Assembly: GCA_013365365.1 (NCBI GenBank)
Contig: JABVXU010000004.1
Span: 1-64,000, forward strand
Length of the DNA stretch: 64,000 nucleotides
Source: Cruorifilaria tuberocauda
Lineage: Eukaryota; Nematoda; Chromadorea; Rhabditida; Onchocercidae
Reading direction: 5' to 3'
Positions 1 through 12,863 of this stretch are shown one piece after another. Under the pieces are notes generated by a model, which worked only from the letters and a program-made list of their open reading frames with translations, searched no databases and was not told where the DNA came from. The translations under genes were made by a program, and so were the position numbers. Each line of letters opens with the position of its first letter. The stretch's first letter is position 1.

Positions 1-628
1 GGCCGGGATATCGCGATCTGCTAGTATTTGCCTCGCGTTACCAAACTTCGCTGCAAGTCACTCAGACAAGCTTATCAATTGATAGCTCAAAAACGACCAG
101 TTGTCAGGCCTAATATCGAATTTTGGCGTCAACTAATCATTTTCGAACATGTATGCTAAAAAATTATCATCAATAAAATTCTGAAAAATAATTGCTCAAG
201 AATTGATATTTAACTCATACATCCTGAATTTATAACTTTTTCTGTTGCAATAACAAATATTGTTAAGGAGAAATTTTGAAAGAAAAAAGCTGATCAATAA
301 AGGTTTCTTTTGTTCATCTTCAATTTTTACAGGAAATTAAAAACGCTGTTGAATCAATGAAATTGTTTCGAACTAGTGAAAATCCAGAAAGTATCCTTCC
401 TGATGTCTATTTACCAGTGAGTGGCCGGCATTAAAAATTGTATTTTGCTTGAAATCAAACAATTTTTCCCTTGAAAATTTCAACAAAATTCAAATATGCA
501 AAGTTATTTATTTCTGGTTATTACAGATGACTACTGATTCACACGGAAGGCGGCCGTTTTCAAAAGATAAACTGAAGTTTCAACCGATATTAGAAACAGT
601 ACCGGAAAGCATTGAAGCAGGAGCTTAA
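1..628 (+). pseudogene. Dual-specificity phosphatase paralogue A, 3' part, apparently frameshifted
   Basis: This is the 3' end of a DUSP gene cut by the left window edge. Exons are <1..150, 333..416 and 527..628, with GT-AG introns in phase 0. The sequence begins just after the catalytic His-Cys: codons from base 2 read AGISRSASICLA, the rest of the P-loop, including its Arg (14-16). Compared with the neighbouring paralogue, the stretch after ICLA is 4 nt shorter (20 versus 24 nt before the shared SLRQAYQL segment). The P-loop frame therefore hits a stop near base 80, while downstream codons (SLRQAYQLIAQKRPVVRPN, FWRQL) lie in another frame. The last two exons stay open and end in a tail matching the paralogue (KLKFQPxLExV), stop at 626-628. 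Either the copy is decaying or there is an assembly error. The upstream half lies outside the window. Confidence 0.6.
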
Positions 629-2763
629 TTATTTTCCGTTTTCTTTTTCATAGCATTCGTTGTGCGTTTTAGGCAGAAATTTTCGCATATATCAAATTCC
701 GTATTGTTGCATGATGTTGCACGAAAAATTGCGAAAAATGAAGATTTATAACCATCTTTTACTATCATATATCCTATCACTTGGCTATTTTTAGATTAAT
801 TTGAACTTAGACCCGAACTGACGCATAACATATTGCTTTGTTTGTTTATTTATTTTTTAGTTTATTAATTTACGGCTGAATGTTGCAATATAATTTGCTA
901 AATCAGATAATATTTGTCAAAAATCACACCATTTTGATTTGACACTTTACTCATATACAGTAATATAATTATTATTGAACTCAGAAATTTAAAACATTGA
1001 TTTTTATTAAACGATAAAAAATGTGTATCAAATTCATAAAGAACTCAGGATGAATATTGATTCCCGTCATATTGGTCGCTAACATTAAGCCCAACTGTAA
1101 TTTAATAATTATTATCCACGGAAGCTGTCAGAAATTTTCAGCATGACATGATTGTACACATTATCTTCATATTATCGAAACTTTTTAATAAACAAATCGT
1201 AACTTGTGAATAAACATTATCAAATTTTGTTTATAAAATTTGATTAAAATTTGAAACCGAAAATCATAATGTATTATGCTTTCCAATCAAGTAAGAAAAT
1301 CATAAATTATTTCATAAATTTAAATAAGAATTTGAAAAGTGCATGATACCAAGGATAGTATCGGTTTTTTGATAAATGTTACTTTAATGGAAGTGGTAGA
1401 AAAGTTATCAAGAAAATCAGAAGTATGTGTAAGAAATAAAGTTAAAAGAATGAAAGATAGTTTTCCAAAAATAAAAACAAGAAAAAATATAGGGAAAACA
1501 GGAAAGAACAAGAAAGACAAATTAATGTAAATTTAAGTTTAAGAACTTAATTCCTCCATAATTTTCACTGTTTTTTCGCTAAATCGACGTTTGTTCACTT
1601 TAACAAAATTAACAAATTTTGCTACTGAATGCCTCGTTGAAAAATTGTTACAAATAATTGGAATTTAATTTTTGTTAAATTTTTTCAATATAACGAGAAT
1701 GAAATCAAAGAATCGTAATTTTTTCATTTACCAGATTACTGATTATTGGAAGACGCATAAAAATTTGAAATTGTATTTCTATTCGTTTAGGATCGGTAAT
1801 AAAAGAATAAGAATTTAGAATTACACGTCTTTGAAAGTGCTAATAACCAGAATGAATGCTTATTATTTAGATGTTCTAAACCAGTATGATCAAGTATATT
1901 TTAAGTAAACTGTTTAAAGAAATTTAGAGATTAATGGAAAAATTAGTTTATTCTTCAAGTAAACTTTTTTGACAAATCATAATTCGAAATAACCAACGCT
2001 GTATTAATATGTGTATTATTACATTAATTTATAAGTCAATTTGAGAAACAAATTCCAAGCAGAATGATCATGTAGAGATGATGTGTTCGTTTGCTTAAAT
2101 ACGAATTAATGATTTAAACAAATGAGAAATAGTGTTTAACTGTGGTATTCAAGTGGCTGCAATTTTCGGAAGTACTTGAATCTCCGGTCGATGACCATAA
2201 TATGCAAGTGACATTACTACTAATTTATTTGTAATAAAATGTCATAGTTACCATTTATGGAACGACTGACCAATTTATTTTTATTGAATGTGTTCTTACT
2301 TGAATGAAGCACAATGACCGTATATTATTGATTGTCTGATAGACAACTGATAAGAGTTATTCTCAGTCAGTCAATATCCATCTATTTGGAAAGAATGCAC
2401 GTAGCATTCGTATGAATAACATCATTACTATCACATGTCATGCACGTGAAACACCATAGTCGTAGCAGATGTTAAGAGAGAGTAACACAACAATATGCAC
2501 TGGTGGTGTCCTGACCACTGAGGGTTTTTTGCGCTCTATACGTGATGCACGTGCACATTACGGCACATGTGTGTATGTGATTGCCGCCACATTCCATATC
2601 GGATATCCCATTGTAATTTTATCGGTTGAAATGAGCCCTAATCGGTGTGGGTAAAATGCGTAGCTAAGATTTCTCACCGCTGTTCTCGTCCTTTTATCGT
2701 GAAATTGAAAGAAAAATATGTAAAAATTTCAATTTCCAGTAAAATTCTCTCTCGGTATCAAGA
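629..2763. other. Intergenic region between the two DUSP genes
   Basis: About 2.1 kb of AT-rich DNA with no convincing exon. A 63-codon lysine-rich open frame at 1339-1530 (+) has no recognisable similarity or splice context. The last 400 bases are visibly less AT-rich and carry palindromic CACGTG motifs at 2443-2448 and 2548-2553, a plausible promoter of the downstream DUSP gene. A likely trans-splice acceptor (AATTTCCAG) ends at 2739. Confidence 0.5.
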
Positions 2764-4748
2764 ATGCCACCGGTATCATTTAATGTAAATCCGGAATATG
2801 CACAAATTACAGAAATTGTCCGTGGCTTATTCATTTGCGGTGTGAGCTCATTGACGGCTGAGAATATGGAAAAATATGATATTTCATTCATTATTAATGC
2901 TACCAGAGAAGTTTGTTTATTTGATTAATTTTATAATACTCCTATTTAATTTATTTTAATTAATGTAATTTTGGGTTAAGATCGTATCTTCATTCGAATT
3001 TCTTTTTTGAAAAATTTAATTTTAGGTGCCAAATGTGCAATCGTTAGGTAATATTCCACGAGTAAAATTGTGGCTTGAAGATACCCCGCAAACATCCATT
3101 TACCCGTTACTCGATCAACAATCTGATCAAGTAAAACATTTATGTCTAAAATTATTTTATTGAACATTTTAACAGATCATTTTAATCATGGCTTTTATCA
3201 TTACCATAGTTGCCAATCGTGTCCAATTTTCTTGCTTTCTGTTCAATTAATTCTAAAATTTACGAGTAAATTTTAAATAATCTCATTTCTATGGCATACA
3301 AGATTGTAATAGTTTTTATTCTATTTGTAGAAAAAATGAAAATTGTTTGTAGTGTTTGCTGCATATTGCTGTCATTTGAAATTTAGTGATAAGATGATAA
3401 GGATGGCTGGAATATTGGAAGAGAATCTTGCCTTCTGATAAATGAGTACTAAAGAATTTTTGTTTTGGATTATTTCACGCGATAAAAAAATCGTTCATGT
3501 TACATTAAAGCGCCTTTAAATATATGATAATGAAGTGAATGAGCGAAGAGAAAGACACTTTTCGCTTGGAATGGAATTTTAGCAGTTCAAAGGAAAGAAA
3601 TATTGAAAAACGAAAAATTTAAGGGGCGACCGATTTTCTAAAAAAGAATAAATGTGAATTGAAAAGAGTAAACTTCACATGTATTTTCTAGATTGAAGCA
3701 GTAATAAAAGATGGTGGTAATGTATTGGTGCATTGCGTAGCGGGAATATCGCGATCCGCTGCTATTTGTCTTGCATTTCTCACTAAATTCCATTTCAAAT
3801 CACTCAGACAGGCCTATCAATTGATGGCCCAAAAACGACCTGTTGTTAGGCCAAATATTGGATTTTGGAGACAACTTATTGTTTATGAACAGGTAATTAA
3901 ACAATACAGAAATCATTTAAGGGTGATTTGCAATAATCTTACGACAATTGCTGTCATATAATTTCGAGATTTCCTTAAACATCACTTTTTAATTTGAAAA
4001 ATTTTTATAACTATGATCATGTTTTAGGATGTTAAAAAGAGTATAGGAACAGTTCAGTTAGTGAGAGATAAAACATACGCTGATCAACTTATTCCCGATG
4101 TTTATTTGGATGTTGAAATTCGAATCCAAAAGTCATCATCTACAGTAAATTTTCAAATTTGAAAAAAATTGTCAGTTAAAATGTCTAATTACCCACATTT
4201 GCATCGAAATCGCAATAAATTTTCATTTTTTAATACCGTACCAATTTCTGTAAAAATCAGGCTAACGGTATTTATGGATTGTTCCGAATTCTTCATTGTA
4301 TTTTTATTCAAAATAAGTGCAACCTGCTTTAAATGAATTCTATACTAATAGAAAAGGAAAATTTGAAAATAACATTTTCCTTTAATGCAAAATTAATTTA
4401 AAAAATACCGCAAATTGGTAAAAAACAAGTCAAATATGTCATAGGCAGTGTTAATGATTCTTAAATAGAGTAATTTGCTATATAGTTTTACTCAGTGGAT
4501 TGTTTTCTTCGAAACAGATCGTAGTTTGCATAAACTTGATCGAATTTCACATTAATTTTTAATAATAATTCTGTTTGAGTTTTTAAATTATCACATTGAT
4601 TGAAAGTATTCAACTATTATAGAAAGGCTCTGATAAGGATGAGAACGGATACAGTGATGAGGGGCAAAATCGACGAAATTCAGGTGGCAAACTGAAATTC
4701 CAGCCAGTCTTGGAACCGGTGCTCGAATGTGTCGAAGTTATTGCATGA
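2764..4748 (+). CDS. Dual-specificity protein phosphatase (DUSP14/18-like)
   Basis: Small atypical dual-specificity phosphatase, which would remove phosphate from Tyr and Ser/Thr of protein substrates. Exons are 2764-2910, 3026-3130, 3692-3892, 4028-4144 and 4623-4748; all introns are phase 0 GT-AG, giving 231 aa. The N-terminus has the typical ITEIVRGLFICG start of the domain. The general-acid Asp is at about residue 68 (LWLEDTP). The signature HCVAGISRSA places Cys99 and Arg105. It is followed by the family block QKRPVVRPNIGFWRQL. A roughly 80-residue tail shares KLKFQPxLExV with the upstream paralogue. The start is the first ATG after a probable trans-splice acceptor at 2739. DUSP14/18/21/28 and the expanded nematode DUSP set are the nearest families; the exact orthologue is not determined. 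Confidence 0.92.
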
Positions 4749-5846
4749 CTATAATACATTAAACCTATTAAAATGCAGTTCTTTTTTTATTCAGTGATTT
4801 TTTTGGAGGCATTCTATTGGGGAATTACACCTATAAAAATCTTCAAAATTCCTTAAAGGTTACGGAAGCTTACTGTTCTATACCGAAACATTTTGCAAAC
4901 TTGAAGCAAACTGTGCAGCAATATTGTAACTTATTTCTTGTCCTTCAATTATGATAACTTCATCTTATAATTTACCATTATCATCGTTGAAAATTACGTT
5001 CGAACTGGGAAATAAGTGGAATTTTTTCCCTTCTAAAATAACTGCAAATTTAAAGGCAAATTTCTGACGATGACTGTGAAAATGAATTAAATGTAATAGG
5101 AAAATCTAAATGCAAAAAGTTGCCAATATTTAAACTAGTAAAAATATTAATGAAAGCGCTCATTGGTAGAAACCACCTATCAAACGATTATTTCAACAGT
5201 TCGAAAATCCTCCTTTTCAGATTGAGATACGTATAATATATATTAGTCGATTTGTTAGATATCTGTCTGCGCTAGAAAATTGATCGCAACAAGGATAATT
5301 GCAGAAAATAGGACATCAGTTCACAGTAGTATATCAAAAAGTAATTTTAAAAGTCAAAACTAAAAGTTAGACTACATTCTTACGTTTTTGATATCGCTAT
5401 GATTTCTTCTAGACAAAATTTTACTAAGAATCAAAAAATAGTGACCAATATTTAATTATGGCACCATCTGTTCTTCTTTCATTAATAAATCTACAGATCT
5501 CACAACTTTCCAGTTGGTGTGAATCTTATCTTCCTGATGCAGAATTCATACAGCTTAGAACACTTAAAATAATTGCCAGATGTTTAAAGCTTTCAGCATG
5601 CCAATTCTTTATTTAAAGCCTTCTAAGCAACTCTTAACTCATGAAAATCATTTTATTTATGGTTATTTAGTAATGAACCAGAAAATTCCGATCTATCTAA
5701 ACCATAAAATAATCTTGATAAATTTAGAGGATTACATGGATTTTAATGGAAGCCGACCAACAAATATTTTCTCCGACAACAACAACTGGTGCAAAAAAAG
5801 AGAAATAGCGATTCACGCTTTTCAGTTAAGTGCCGTTAATCACATT
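4749..5846. other. Convergent intergenic region (3' flanks of DUSP and DDX18)
   Basis: AT-rich sequence between two genes that end toward each other; it should hold both 3' UTRs and polyadenylation signals. One ATG-started 52-codon frame at 5458-5616 (+) is open but shows no family resemblance, and I do not call it a gene. Confidence 0.5.
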
Positions 5847-8800
5847 TCATCGTTTACGCATTTGCTTAAATGCCTTACATTTTTTCCTGTAGCCTGCTCC
5901 GCTTAGCTTCGATCTTACAAGCACCTAAATATTTCCTTTCATAATTTCCAGTCGCATTAAAATTACTAATGCCCGAAGGAAAAATAACATTTGTTTTTGA
6001 AACGATTTCCTAGATGAACAAAGACGATGTTTTTAGTTTCCAATAATGCAAATCCAACTGTTGAGTACAGAAGTAATATTGCTGATCTCCAAATAAAACA
6101 AAATTACAAAATTCTTATCTATTTTAAACAAGCAGTCCAAAAATGTTCGACAAACATTTCAAGACAAATGTTCATCGCGAAATAACTGAACTCAATAAGA
6201 AATAACAGCACAATGACTGGTCTCACCTTCGGTTTGTTTGAGATTGGTAGATCGACGAAGGGAGGAGTAGAAAAACCGAACGATTTTGAAACGGCGATGA
6301 GATCCAATGTGTTAATGTCAAATATGCTTTTTAGAGAATGTGAATCATATGCTCTTATATAACATTTATAAGCTTCCTGAAAATGTAAACAATTTGAGCT
6401 ACAAAATTTTAAAAAGGAATATACCAATATGTCCAACAAAACAGTTAGAAACTTGGACTTTTTATTTAGCGAATTATTAATTAAAAAAAATGCCAAATAC
6501 TAGCCTTTGCTGATTTATTCAAATAATAATTTTGCTCAACAAGCTTTTCTAACTGCAGCTGTATATTTGCGATTTTGCTCCATGAAAACTCATATTCATT
6601 AAGCACAACTTTTGCATACTTCAAGTAACGAAGAAAGCCAAGCTCTTCAGGACGCAATATTAACAGCGCATGGCCAGTACCGGTAATACCGCGAGCCGTA
6701 CGCCCAACACTGAAAAACAAGTATAATTATTAAATATGGTAAATCTGAATGCTGTTTTAAGCATTTATTAAATGTTTAAAACTGAAGATAGGAAAAACTG
6801 TGTCAGTTAGATAAATATGAAATATCAAATAGTTAAGTTGTTCCAATTTAAAGCATTTAAATTTCACAAAATCTATATACGAAATTTAAAAGATGAACCG
6901 ATGTATATATTCCCGTGGCTCATCTGGTGGGTCATATTGTACAATCCAGTCAACTTGCGGTATGTCAAGACCACGGGCAGCAACATCCGTACAAAGCAAA
7001 ATGCCTGATTTCGCTTGGCAAAATGAAAAGAATGTGCACGTTCGTTTCTGCTGTTTTTGTTTACCCTACATGAAAAAAAAAGCTGTATTGCTATACGTTA
7101 CAAAATTCCTAATTAAAACTAAGATCAAAATGAAGACTAGTAATTGTTGAGTTTTTTTCTTGCATAGAAAGCTTGCATTTTACCTTATTAAAGTAATAAA
7201 CAAATAAGATGACATTACATGTATACATTGAACAGGAATGTCGATATAGTTAAGCAATTCATGATGATACTTCACTGAATTACACGACGAAAAAAACACC
7301 ATTACTTTCTTATCGCGATTCTTTTTCAAAAACGTAAAAAGCAGTAAAAATCGCTTTTCAGATGGGCAAACAACATAACCCTGTAAAAAAGATATCTTTT
7401 GTAGATTCTACGAGAACTTCAATTAACATTTTTCTTTTGCTATTTCATCATAGATGCAATAATAAAGTGTATCTGACCACTGAATCAGGTGCCAGCCTGT
7501 TATATATTAAAAAAACAATATTTTTACGTCTAATATGGTATAAAGCTGCTTGAAAATAGCGACCTGTTGAAGGCCAGAAACTGTTGCCAATTCATTTCCA
7601 TTTTTTGAGTTTATTTCGTTGATACCTATTCTTATAGGATTCGTATGAAGTGCGGCTTTGATGAGCTCGTCAACCTAAATTTATTTATAGGTGATTTTGA
7701 ATATTAGAAATAACTAAGACAAAATTAAAGTAATATAGACCTTCGGTGTTTGTGTAGCTGAGAAGAACATCGTTTGACGTTTTTTTGGCAAAATTCGCAG
7801 TATTTGTTGCATCTCAATTTCGAAACCAATGTCCAATATACGATCTGCTTCATCGATGATCAGACATTTCAAGTTTTTTATCATGAAGTCATCTGTATTC
7901 TGCAGATATAACGATATTTTTATGCCATATGAAAAAAATTATAACGATAAACATCCAAGGATATAAAAACATTAAAATTTTCTTATAATGATTATTGAAC
8001 AATTGTATTACCTGTAAATGATCGAGCAAACGACCAGGCGTTGCAACAAGAAAACTAACACCTTTGAATAATTTCTGTGCTTCCGTTTGTCGATTGGCGC
8101 CACCCATTATTAAACCATGAGTTAAAGTCGGATGCTTCTCTAGAATTTCGCTCAAAACTCCATAGATCTGCATGGACAGTTCCCTGAAAAATATATCACT
8201 GAAACTTTACTATTGCGAGATCTGAAATTGCATTAAAGAAAATCAATGAATGGACAACTATCAATTATAAGGATTCAGTTTGGCAAAATTATGTTTTAAA
8301 AAGAAATATCATTACTTCAAAATTTATAGCAGATCAAAATAAACCTTGTTGGCGAAATAACAATCACTCCTGTGCCATTACGTGCTTTCCACTCAAGTTT
8401 TACAAGCAACTCAACAGCTGGAATAAGAAATGCCAATGTTTTACCACTTCCAGTTTTTGCTGATGCCAACACATCATTGCCCTACAAACACCATTGGATC
8501 TAGAAAAACTGTTAAAACTAGAAATACGCTTGCCATCACCCCAACTGCTATATACACTGACTGCTCTTAAATGAGCCAAAAACGTGCCGCGATTCCGACT
8601 AATCTTCCCTACGTAAATGTGCTCTTTAATCAACAGAAATACAACTAATCAACAATGGAAACTAAATAATTAATCGGATGATTTTAAGATATATAACATT
8701 ACCTGTAACAAAGGTTCAATACACTTTACTTGTATTTCAGTCATTTTGGTAAAACCCATTTCAGTGATTGCGAGTAAAGTGGGTTTTGACAAAATATCTT

Positions 8801-9327
8801 CAAGTGATGCAAATGTGGTTGATGATAGATATGAAACAACGTCAGTAGATGAACTACGTTCAATTTCTGAATTCTCAACAGCTTGCGACTCTTTCTCCTA
8901 GAAATAATTCATGAAAACAGTACATGAAATGAGAATAAGCAAAACACTTGAACTTCAATAATCAAAACTTTTTGTCATAAATATATGCAAATGAAGGAAA
9001 ATAATAAAAGTCGAAAATTGATAACGTAGAACACAATTCAGAAGAATGATGAGCTTAATCGAGAATTAGAAAGTGATACGTTCATATAAAATATATGAGT
9101 CAATTTAAATTAATGACATTCAATTTGAATTAAAATTTGTTAAATTATCTTTATTGGAAATTCATAAATGGAACATTTGCCGAGGTTATAAGAAAAAAGA
9201 AAAATAAACCAACTTGTTCGTTTTCTATTGCTGTTCCGTTTTCATTAGTTTTTATCATTTTTGGCTTCGCTGCATCCTGAAGTTTCTTAAGCTTACGCTT
9301 AAAAACATGTTTCTCCACATTCATCAT
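5847..9327 (-). CDS. DDX18: DEAD-box RNA helicase, DDX18/HAS1 family
   Basis: Nucleolar ATP-dependent RNA helicase of the HAS1/DDX18 family, needed in large-subunit rRNA maturation. Exons in transcript order (minus) are 9214-9327, 8703-8897, 8345-8481, 8012-8183, 7741-7899, 7564-7674, 7219-7380, 6899-7065, 6505-6709, 6227-6376 and 5847-5924; phases close exactly to 549 aa, within the family range. Motifs: Q motif MTEIQ (about 90-94), AKTGSGKT (111-118), PTREL across an intron, [13 protein letters not shown] (222-225), SAT (253-255), RGLD, and HRVGRTAR (405-412). The C-terminal half matches DDX18 closely ([33 protein letters not shown]) and ends in a basic tail. The intron 6377-6504 has a GC donor. 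A TTTCAG just upstream of the ATG (exon from 9333) suggests trans-splicing. Confidence 0.95.
6377..6504 (-). other. GC-AG intron in the DDX18-like gene
   Basis: The donor reads AAAG|GCTAGT on the minus strand. No GT donor keeps the frame. The join gives [16 protein letters not shown], matching the DDX18 family (KSAQEAYKSYIRAY). The acceptor is ATTTTCAG, ending at 6377. Confidence 0.85.
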
Positions 9328-9825
9328 ATTCTTCTGAAATTTTTATTAAATTTATATATACAAAATAAATTGAACAGCGTAACGGCAAATGACGTAAAAA
9401 CATCATATAAGAATACATTATATATTTGTATAAAATACAAAACATCCAAATAAGTGATCAACAGAAGTAGCTGAAACTAACCAAATCATCAAAGTAGGAG
9501 CAAACATCAAATCAAAATGATTAAAAAACTTATAAGTTTTTACCATTCGCGTAAGTAGCAATAATCAATCAAAGGCATAATGAATTTCTTTGCGATTGAA
9601 CTCATACTTTGAAAAGAACTAACTTTATTTTCCTAAAAAAATATTTTTACTAACAGACTTTACAGCAGAAAATTAAATTTTGCGAGTGCTATTCTGATTC
9701 AGACTGAAAAGTCTGAGAGATCGACCAAATCCTGCAGAACTTGTAAGCGATCACCCTACTTCTCTTAAATTCAAGTATTCGTGAACAATTTTATTATAAA
9801 TTAAAAAGTAATACAAAACAAGGAA
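9328..9825. other. Spacer between DDX18 start and archease end
   Basis: About 500 bp, AT-rich, with no coding signal seen. Both flanking genes are on the minus strand, so this holds the archease 3' UTR and the DDX18 trans-splice acceptor at about 9334. The spacing is loose for a nematode operon but compatible with one. Confidence 0.5.
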
Positions 9826-10275
9826 TCATATATCGACAATAACATAAATATCAGTTTTATCCGAAGATTCGTTAACCTGCATATTGGAATAAGTGACTGC
9901 TTTAATTTCGGTTCCTTGTGGATGCCTATTGAGATTGAACGATTCACCCCAACATCGTACTTGCACTTCGAATTTATCACGGTCGAGTTTAATCACTCTT
10001 GCAACCCTACCAATGAAGAATGGTTCTGTTGAGAAAGCAAACAATGCTTCATCTAGTAATCGAGCCATTAATGAAACCATATCAATACCACTAGCAAACA
10101 AATCAAATGAATATTCCGCGGACACCGTTGAAATCTCAGTCATATAAGCATACATACATATTAATGTCTGTTCCATAGCCTCTTCCAAAGTACTACCCCA
10201 ACCATGAAGCTGAATATCCGCAGTGTGGTCAAGATATTCATATTTAACTGCTGCCATTATTGGGGCATCCGCCAT
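9826..10275 (-). CDS. Archease (RtcB tRNA-ligase activator)
   Basis: Archease (ZBTB8OS family) stimulates the RtcB-type ligase that joins tRNA exon halves and the XBP1-type mRNA. It is a single exon of 149 aa. The N-terminal block YEYLDHTADIQLHGWGSTLE carries the conserved Asp of the family's metal/nucleotide site. The C-terminal blocks WGESFNLNRHPQGTE and KAVTYSNMQV plus the terminal VIVDI are diagnostic. Length is close to human archease (167 aa), with a shorter N-terminus. The start is the first ATG of the frame, with an in-frame stop further upstream. No intron is evident, unusual beside its intron-rich neighbours. It lies between DDX18 and MAF1 on the same strand. Confidence 0.95.
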   Translation of the reverse strand: MADAPIMAAVKYEYLDHTADIQLHGWGSTLEEAMEQTLICMYAYMTEISTVSAEYSFDLFASGIDMVSLMARLLDEALFAFSTEPFFIGRVARVIKLDRDKFEVQVRCWGESFNLNRHPQGTEIKAVTYSNMQVNESSDKTDIYVIVDI

Positions 10276-11077
10276 TTGACCATTTGAATCGAAAAGAAAA
10301 TCTAGTTAATTCGAATGTATGTGACCATATTCAAGATCTTTAATGATTTGATAAATTATCTTTAAATGCCTTACCATTTAGTTTAATAATCACAAATATA
10401 ATATGACTTTTAAAAAAAAGAAAAATAATTTTAGAAAAAATAATATCAATTTAATCTAAATCACCTCAGTTTTTCTTAAGTCATTCAATCAAAACTGAAA
10501 TTACAAAAATAAAATAACCAGCCTCATATTTGAAGACATTGTTTTCAGAAAAAAGTACTTGTATGCAAAAGATTGGAACATATAAGTTCTTACAGCAGCG
10601 ATAACAGCAAGTGATTTATACGTCAAATGCAGCTATGTACAATATATGAAAGAGTTGTCATTAATTGCAAATTAATATATAACGGATATTTACAGAACTT
10701 CACACAAATCGAACAAAGGTGAATTGAGAAATTAATACAGAATGAAAAAATATGCAATACTCAACATCTACAAAGAAAAGTATCAAAAAGAATTGAGTTC
10801 CATGACTTTTAAGAACAAATACACGAAATAAATAATGACAAAAAAAATTAAATGCATTGAAACAAAAGAGAAATATAAGAGGTACAAAACTGGAACATGT
10901 TAAGAATTCTGAAATTCTAAAAATTTTTTATACTATGAATAATAATGCTTCATACAAATACAAGGCTTTGAAATAATTTCAAAATAAAATCATAAGACAA
11001 ACAATAAAAATAGTGAGGAAATGTATCACATTAAGCTACAAAATATGCACATCGTGTTTGATCATTATCCACAAAAA
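10276..11077. other. Spacer between archease and MAF1
   Basis: About 800 bp of very AT-rich sequence. I see no exon; it should contain the MAF1 3' UTR and the upstream signals for archease. Confidence 0.5.
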
Positions 11078-12863
11078 TTATTGTAGATCTACACCCCACA
11101 ATTCTTCGGCTGATCGATTCTGAGCAGTATCCGCTCGAAATGCACGACATGACATAAACAGAATGCGTTTTAAAGATTTATTGTGGAAGAAATAAGCAAA
11201 TGACCACATTACCAAGTCTTCACAGTACGGATCACCAGTATATCCCGTTCGGTAACTACGAGAAAAAAACATTATTATCTTTTACTTGTGTTTAATGCTA
11301 TACATTTCAGTAGAAAGATGAATTGTGTAAAGTCCTTTTCTCATTGAAGGATTTGTGAAATCCACTAAAATTCTATATTTAAAAAATGATAAAATGTCTA
11401 CTCATGTTACACTATCAAAAGTAATAGTAAGTAAAACTTCGAAGAAACCCATATCCAATTACTATATACAATTACTGACACCATTGCACTCAATACGGTC
11501 GCTCATGAACACTGCCAAAAATCTTCATACTATTTACTCCATTTAATTCATCCAACAGTTTCATCACTTTCATATATTTCTAAGAAATACCTGTACAATT
11601 TACAATCATTAATTTTGATGACTTGATCAACTCTTTCCCACAACGCTCTTTTAATTTCATAATAATTTGCCACGGTAGCAGAAAGTTTTGAATCGACCAA
11701 ACCAGCTAATGTCTGTAAGCACGGCTCTGTGCATAATCATATAATTTCAATGCAAGCATCATTATTTTAACTTTAATTGCGGACTTTCTAAGAAAGAACT
11801 ACTGCGGTTAATTAAAGAAATTTTTTTAGAGAAATATATCTACTTTTCAAGCATTCTTTGTAAATACAAATGAGACTGTGAAAATTATCTTGCTTCAGAA
11901 AAACTTCATTCGCAGAATTTGCTAAACAAACTATGATTAAAAAAACTAAGAGAAACTAACTTCAAAATTAGGAAGAAGAGAGAACGCTTCGCTCTTTGTA
12001 GAAGAAAAATCATAATCTTGAAATGATGCGTTCATTACCGATCTCAATTCAAAAAGGGTCCGAGATGAAATTGCATCTGCGTAAACTAAATCATTCTAAA
12101 AATTACACTCATAAATATCAAACTTAAAAAAAGTAAGACGATAATATATATATGAAAATAAACTATAAATTATAACAATCTACTTACTTCTTCAATAGTG
12201 CTATTTAAGCAGGAACAACCAGGTTCTGAATAATGACGCAAACGAGAATCCTGAGTCCATGATAGAAGCCACGGTAATTTCTCTGGTGGTGAGAGCGGTT
12301 GAGGGGCATTACTACCATTTTGCTGACTTTTCTTCCATTGTTTCTTGTCAGATGTTATCATTTTGCAAGAATATGCTTCCAGCCTACCAAATGTGCACTA
12401 TATATGATCATAAAAAATTAATGCCTCAACCACTTCATCCAGTTAGAAACAACACTGGAGATACAAGAGTTGCTTGCCAGCATTCTAACAACTTCATTGT
12501 AGCAATATCCTTGGAAGCAGAATATATATCTAAATATGCTAACTGAGTCGCGATACATGCACATAATATCAACAAAAGCTTGCCAATTTGCAGGATTTGC
12601 GCTTTTCAAATGGAAATAACGATTTAGTTATTATGTTCTAATATAAACTATGAAGTTTAAAAGAAAAATATAATATGAAACAACTATGCTGTGAAAAAAA
12701 CATTTTTTTAAAGAAAAAAACCCCAGTCCCTTTCTCAATTCAACTTATTTGATCTTTCATAAATATAATTAATGACAAACCTCACATCAATGCAACAGTC
12801 CTTTGCGTTCTCGCCGAACGTATATGACAATTGTTCAAGTTCCACATTTTCTAACAACTTCAT
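11078..12863 (-). CDS. MAF1: MAF1, repressor of RNA polymerase III
   Basis: MAF1 homologue, the nutrient- and stress-responsive repressor of Pol III. Exons (minus) are 12781-12863, 12188-12383, 11961-12095, 11591-11712 and 11078-11255, giving 237 aa. It starts MKLLEN, as the family does, then LEAYSCKM (box A, human RIESYSCKM), a Ser/Pro/Asn-rich variable loop, RTLFELRSVMNASFQDYDFS (box B), and WSFAYFFHNKSLKRILFMSCR (box C). ALWERVDQVI and CKLYSY match the intervening MAF1 region. Phosphorylation-rich linkers regulate MAF1 elsewhere; the loop between boxes A and B here is Ser-rich, but specific sites cannot be assigned. The first intron contains a partial copy of the gene's own start region. 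Confidence 0.95.
12483..12542 (-). repeat. Partial duplicate of the MAF1 start region inside its first intron
   Basis: About 60 bp that matches 12849-12906, the MAF1 5' UTR plus the first five codons (MKLLE), with scattered substitutions and a small indel. Both copies lie in the same orientation. After MKLLE the copy diverges and stops about 15 codons later. It may be a decaying duplication or an alternative first exon. Confidence 0.75.

Noticed and set aside
5458..5616. 52-codon plus-strand ORF starting MAPSVLL
   Set aside because: Open but isolated, without acceptor or resemblance; length is within chance expectation for a region this size.
5580..5906. 108-codon plus-strand open frame
   Set aside because: It lies antisense over the DDX18 terminal exon (5847-5924) and 3' flank; the minus-strand reading restores the family-like basic C-terminus, so the plus frame is a shadow.
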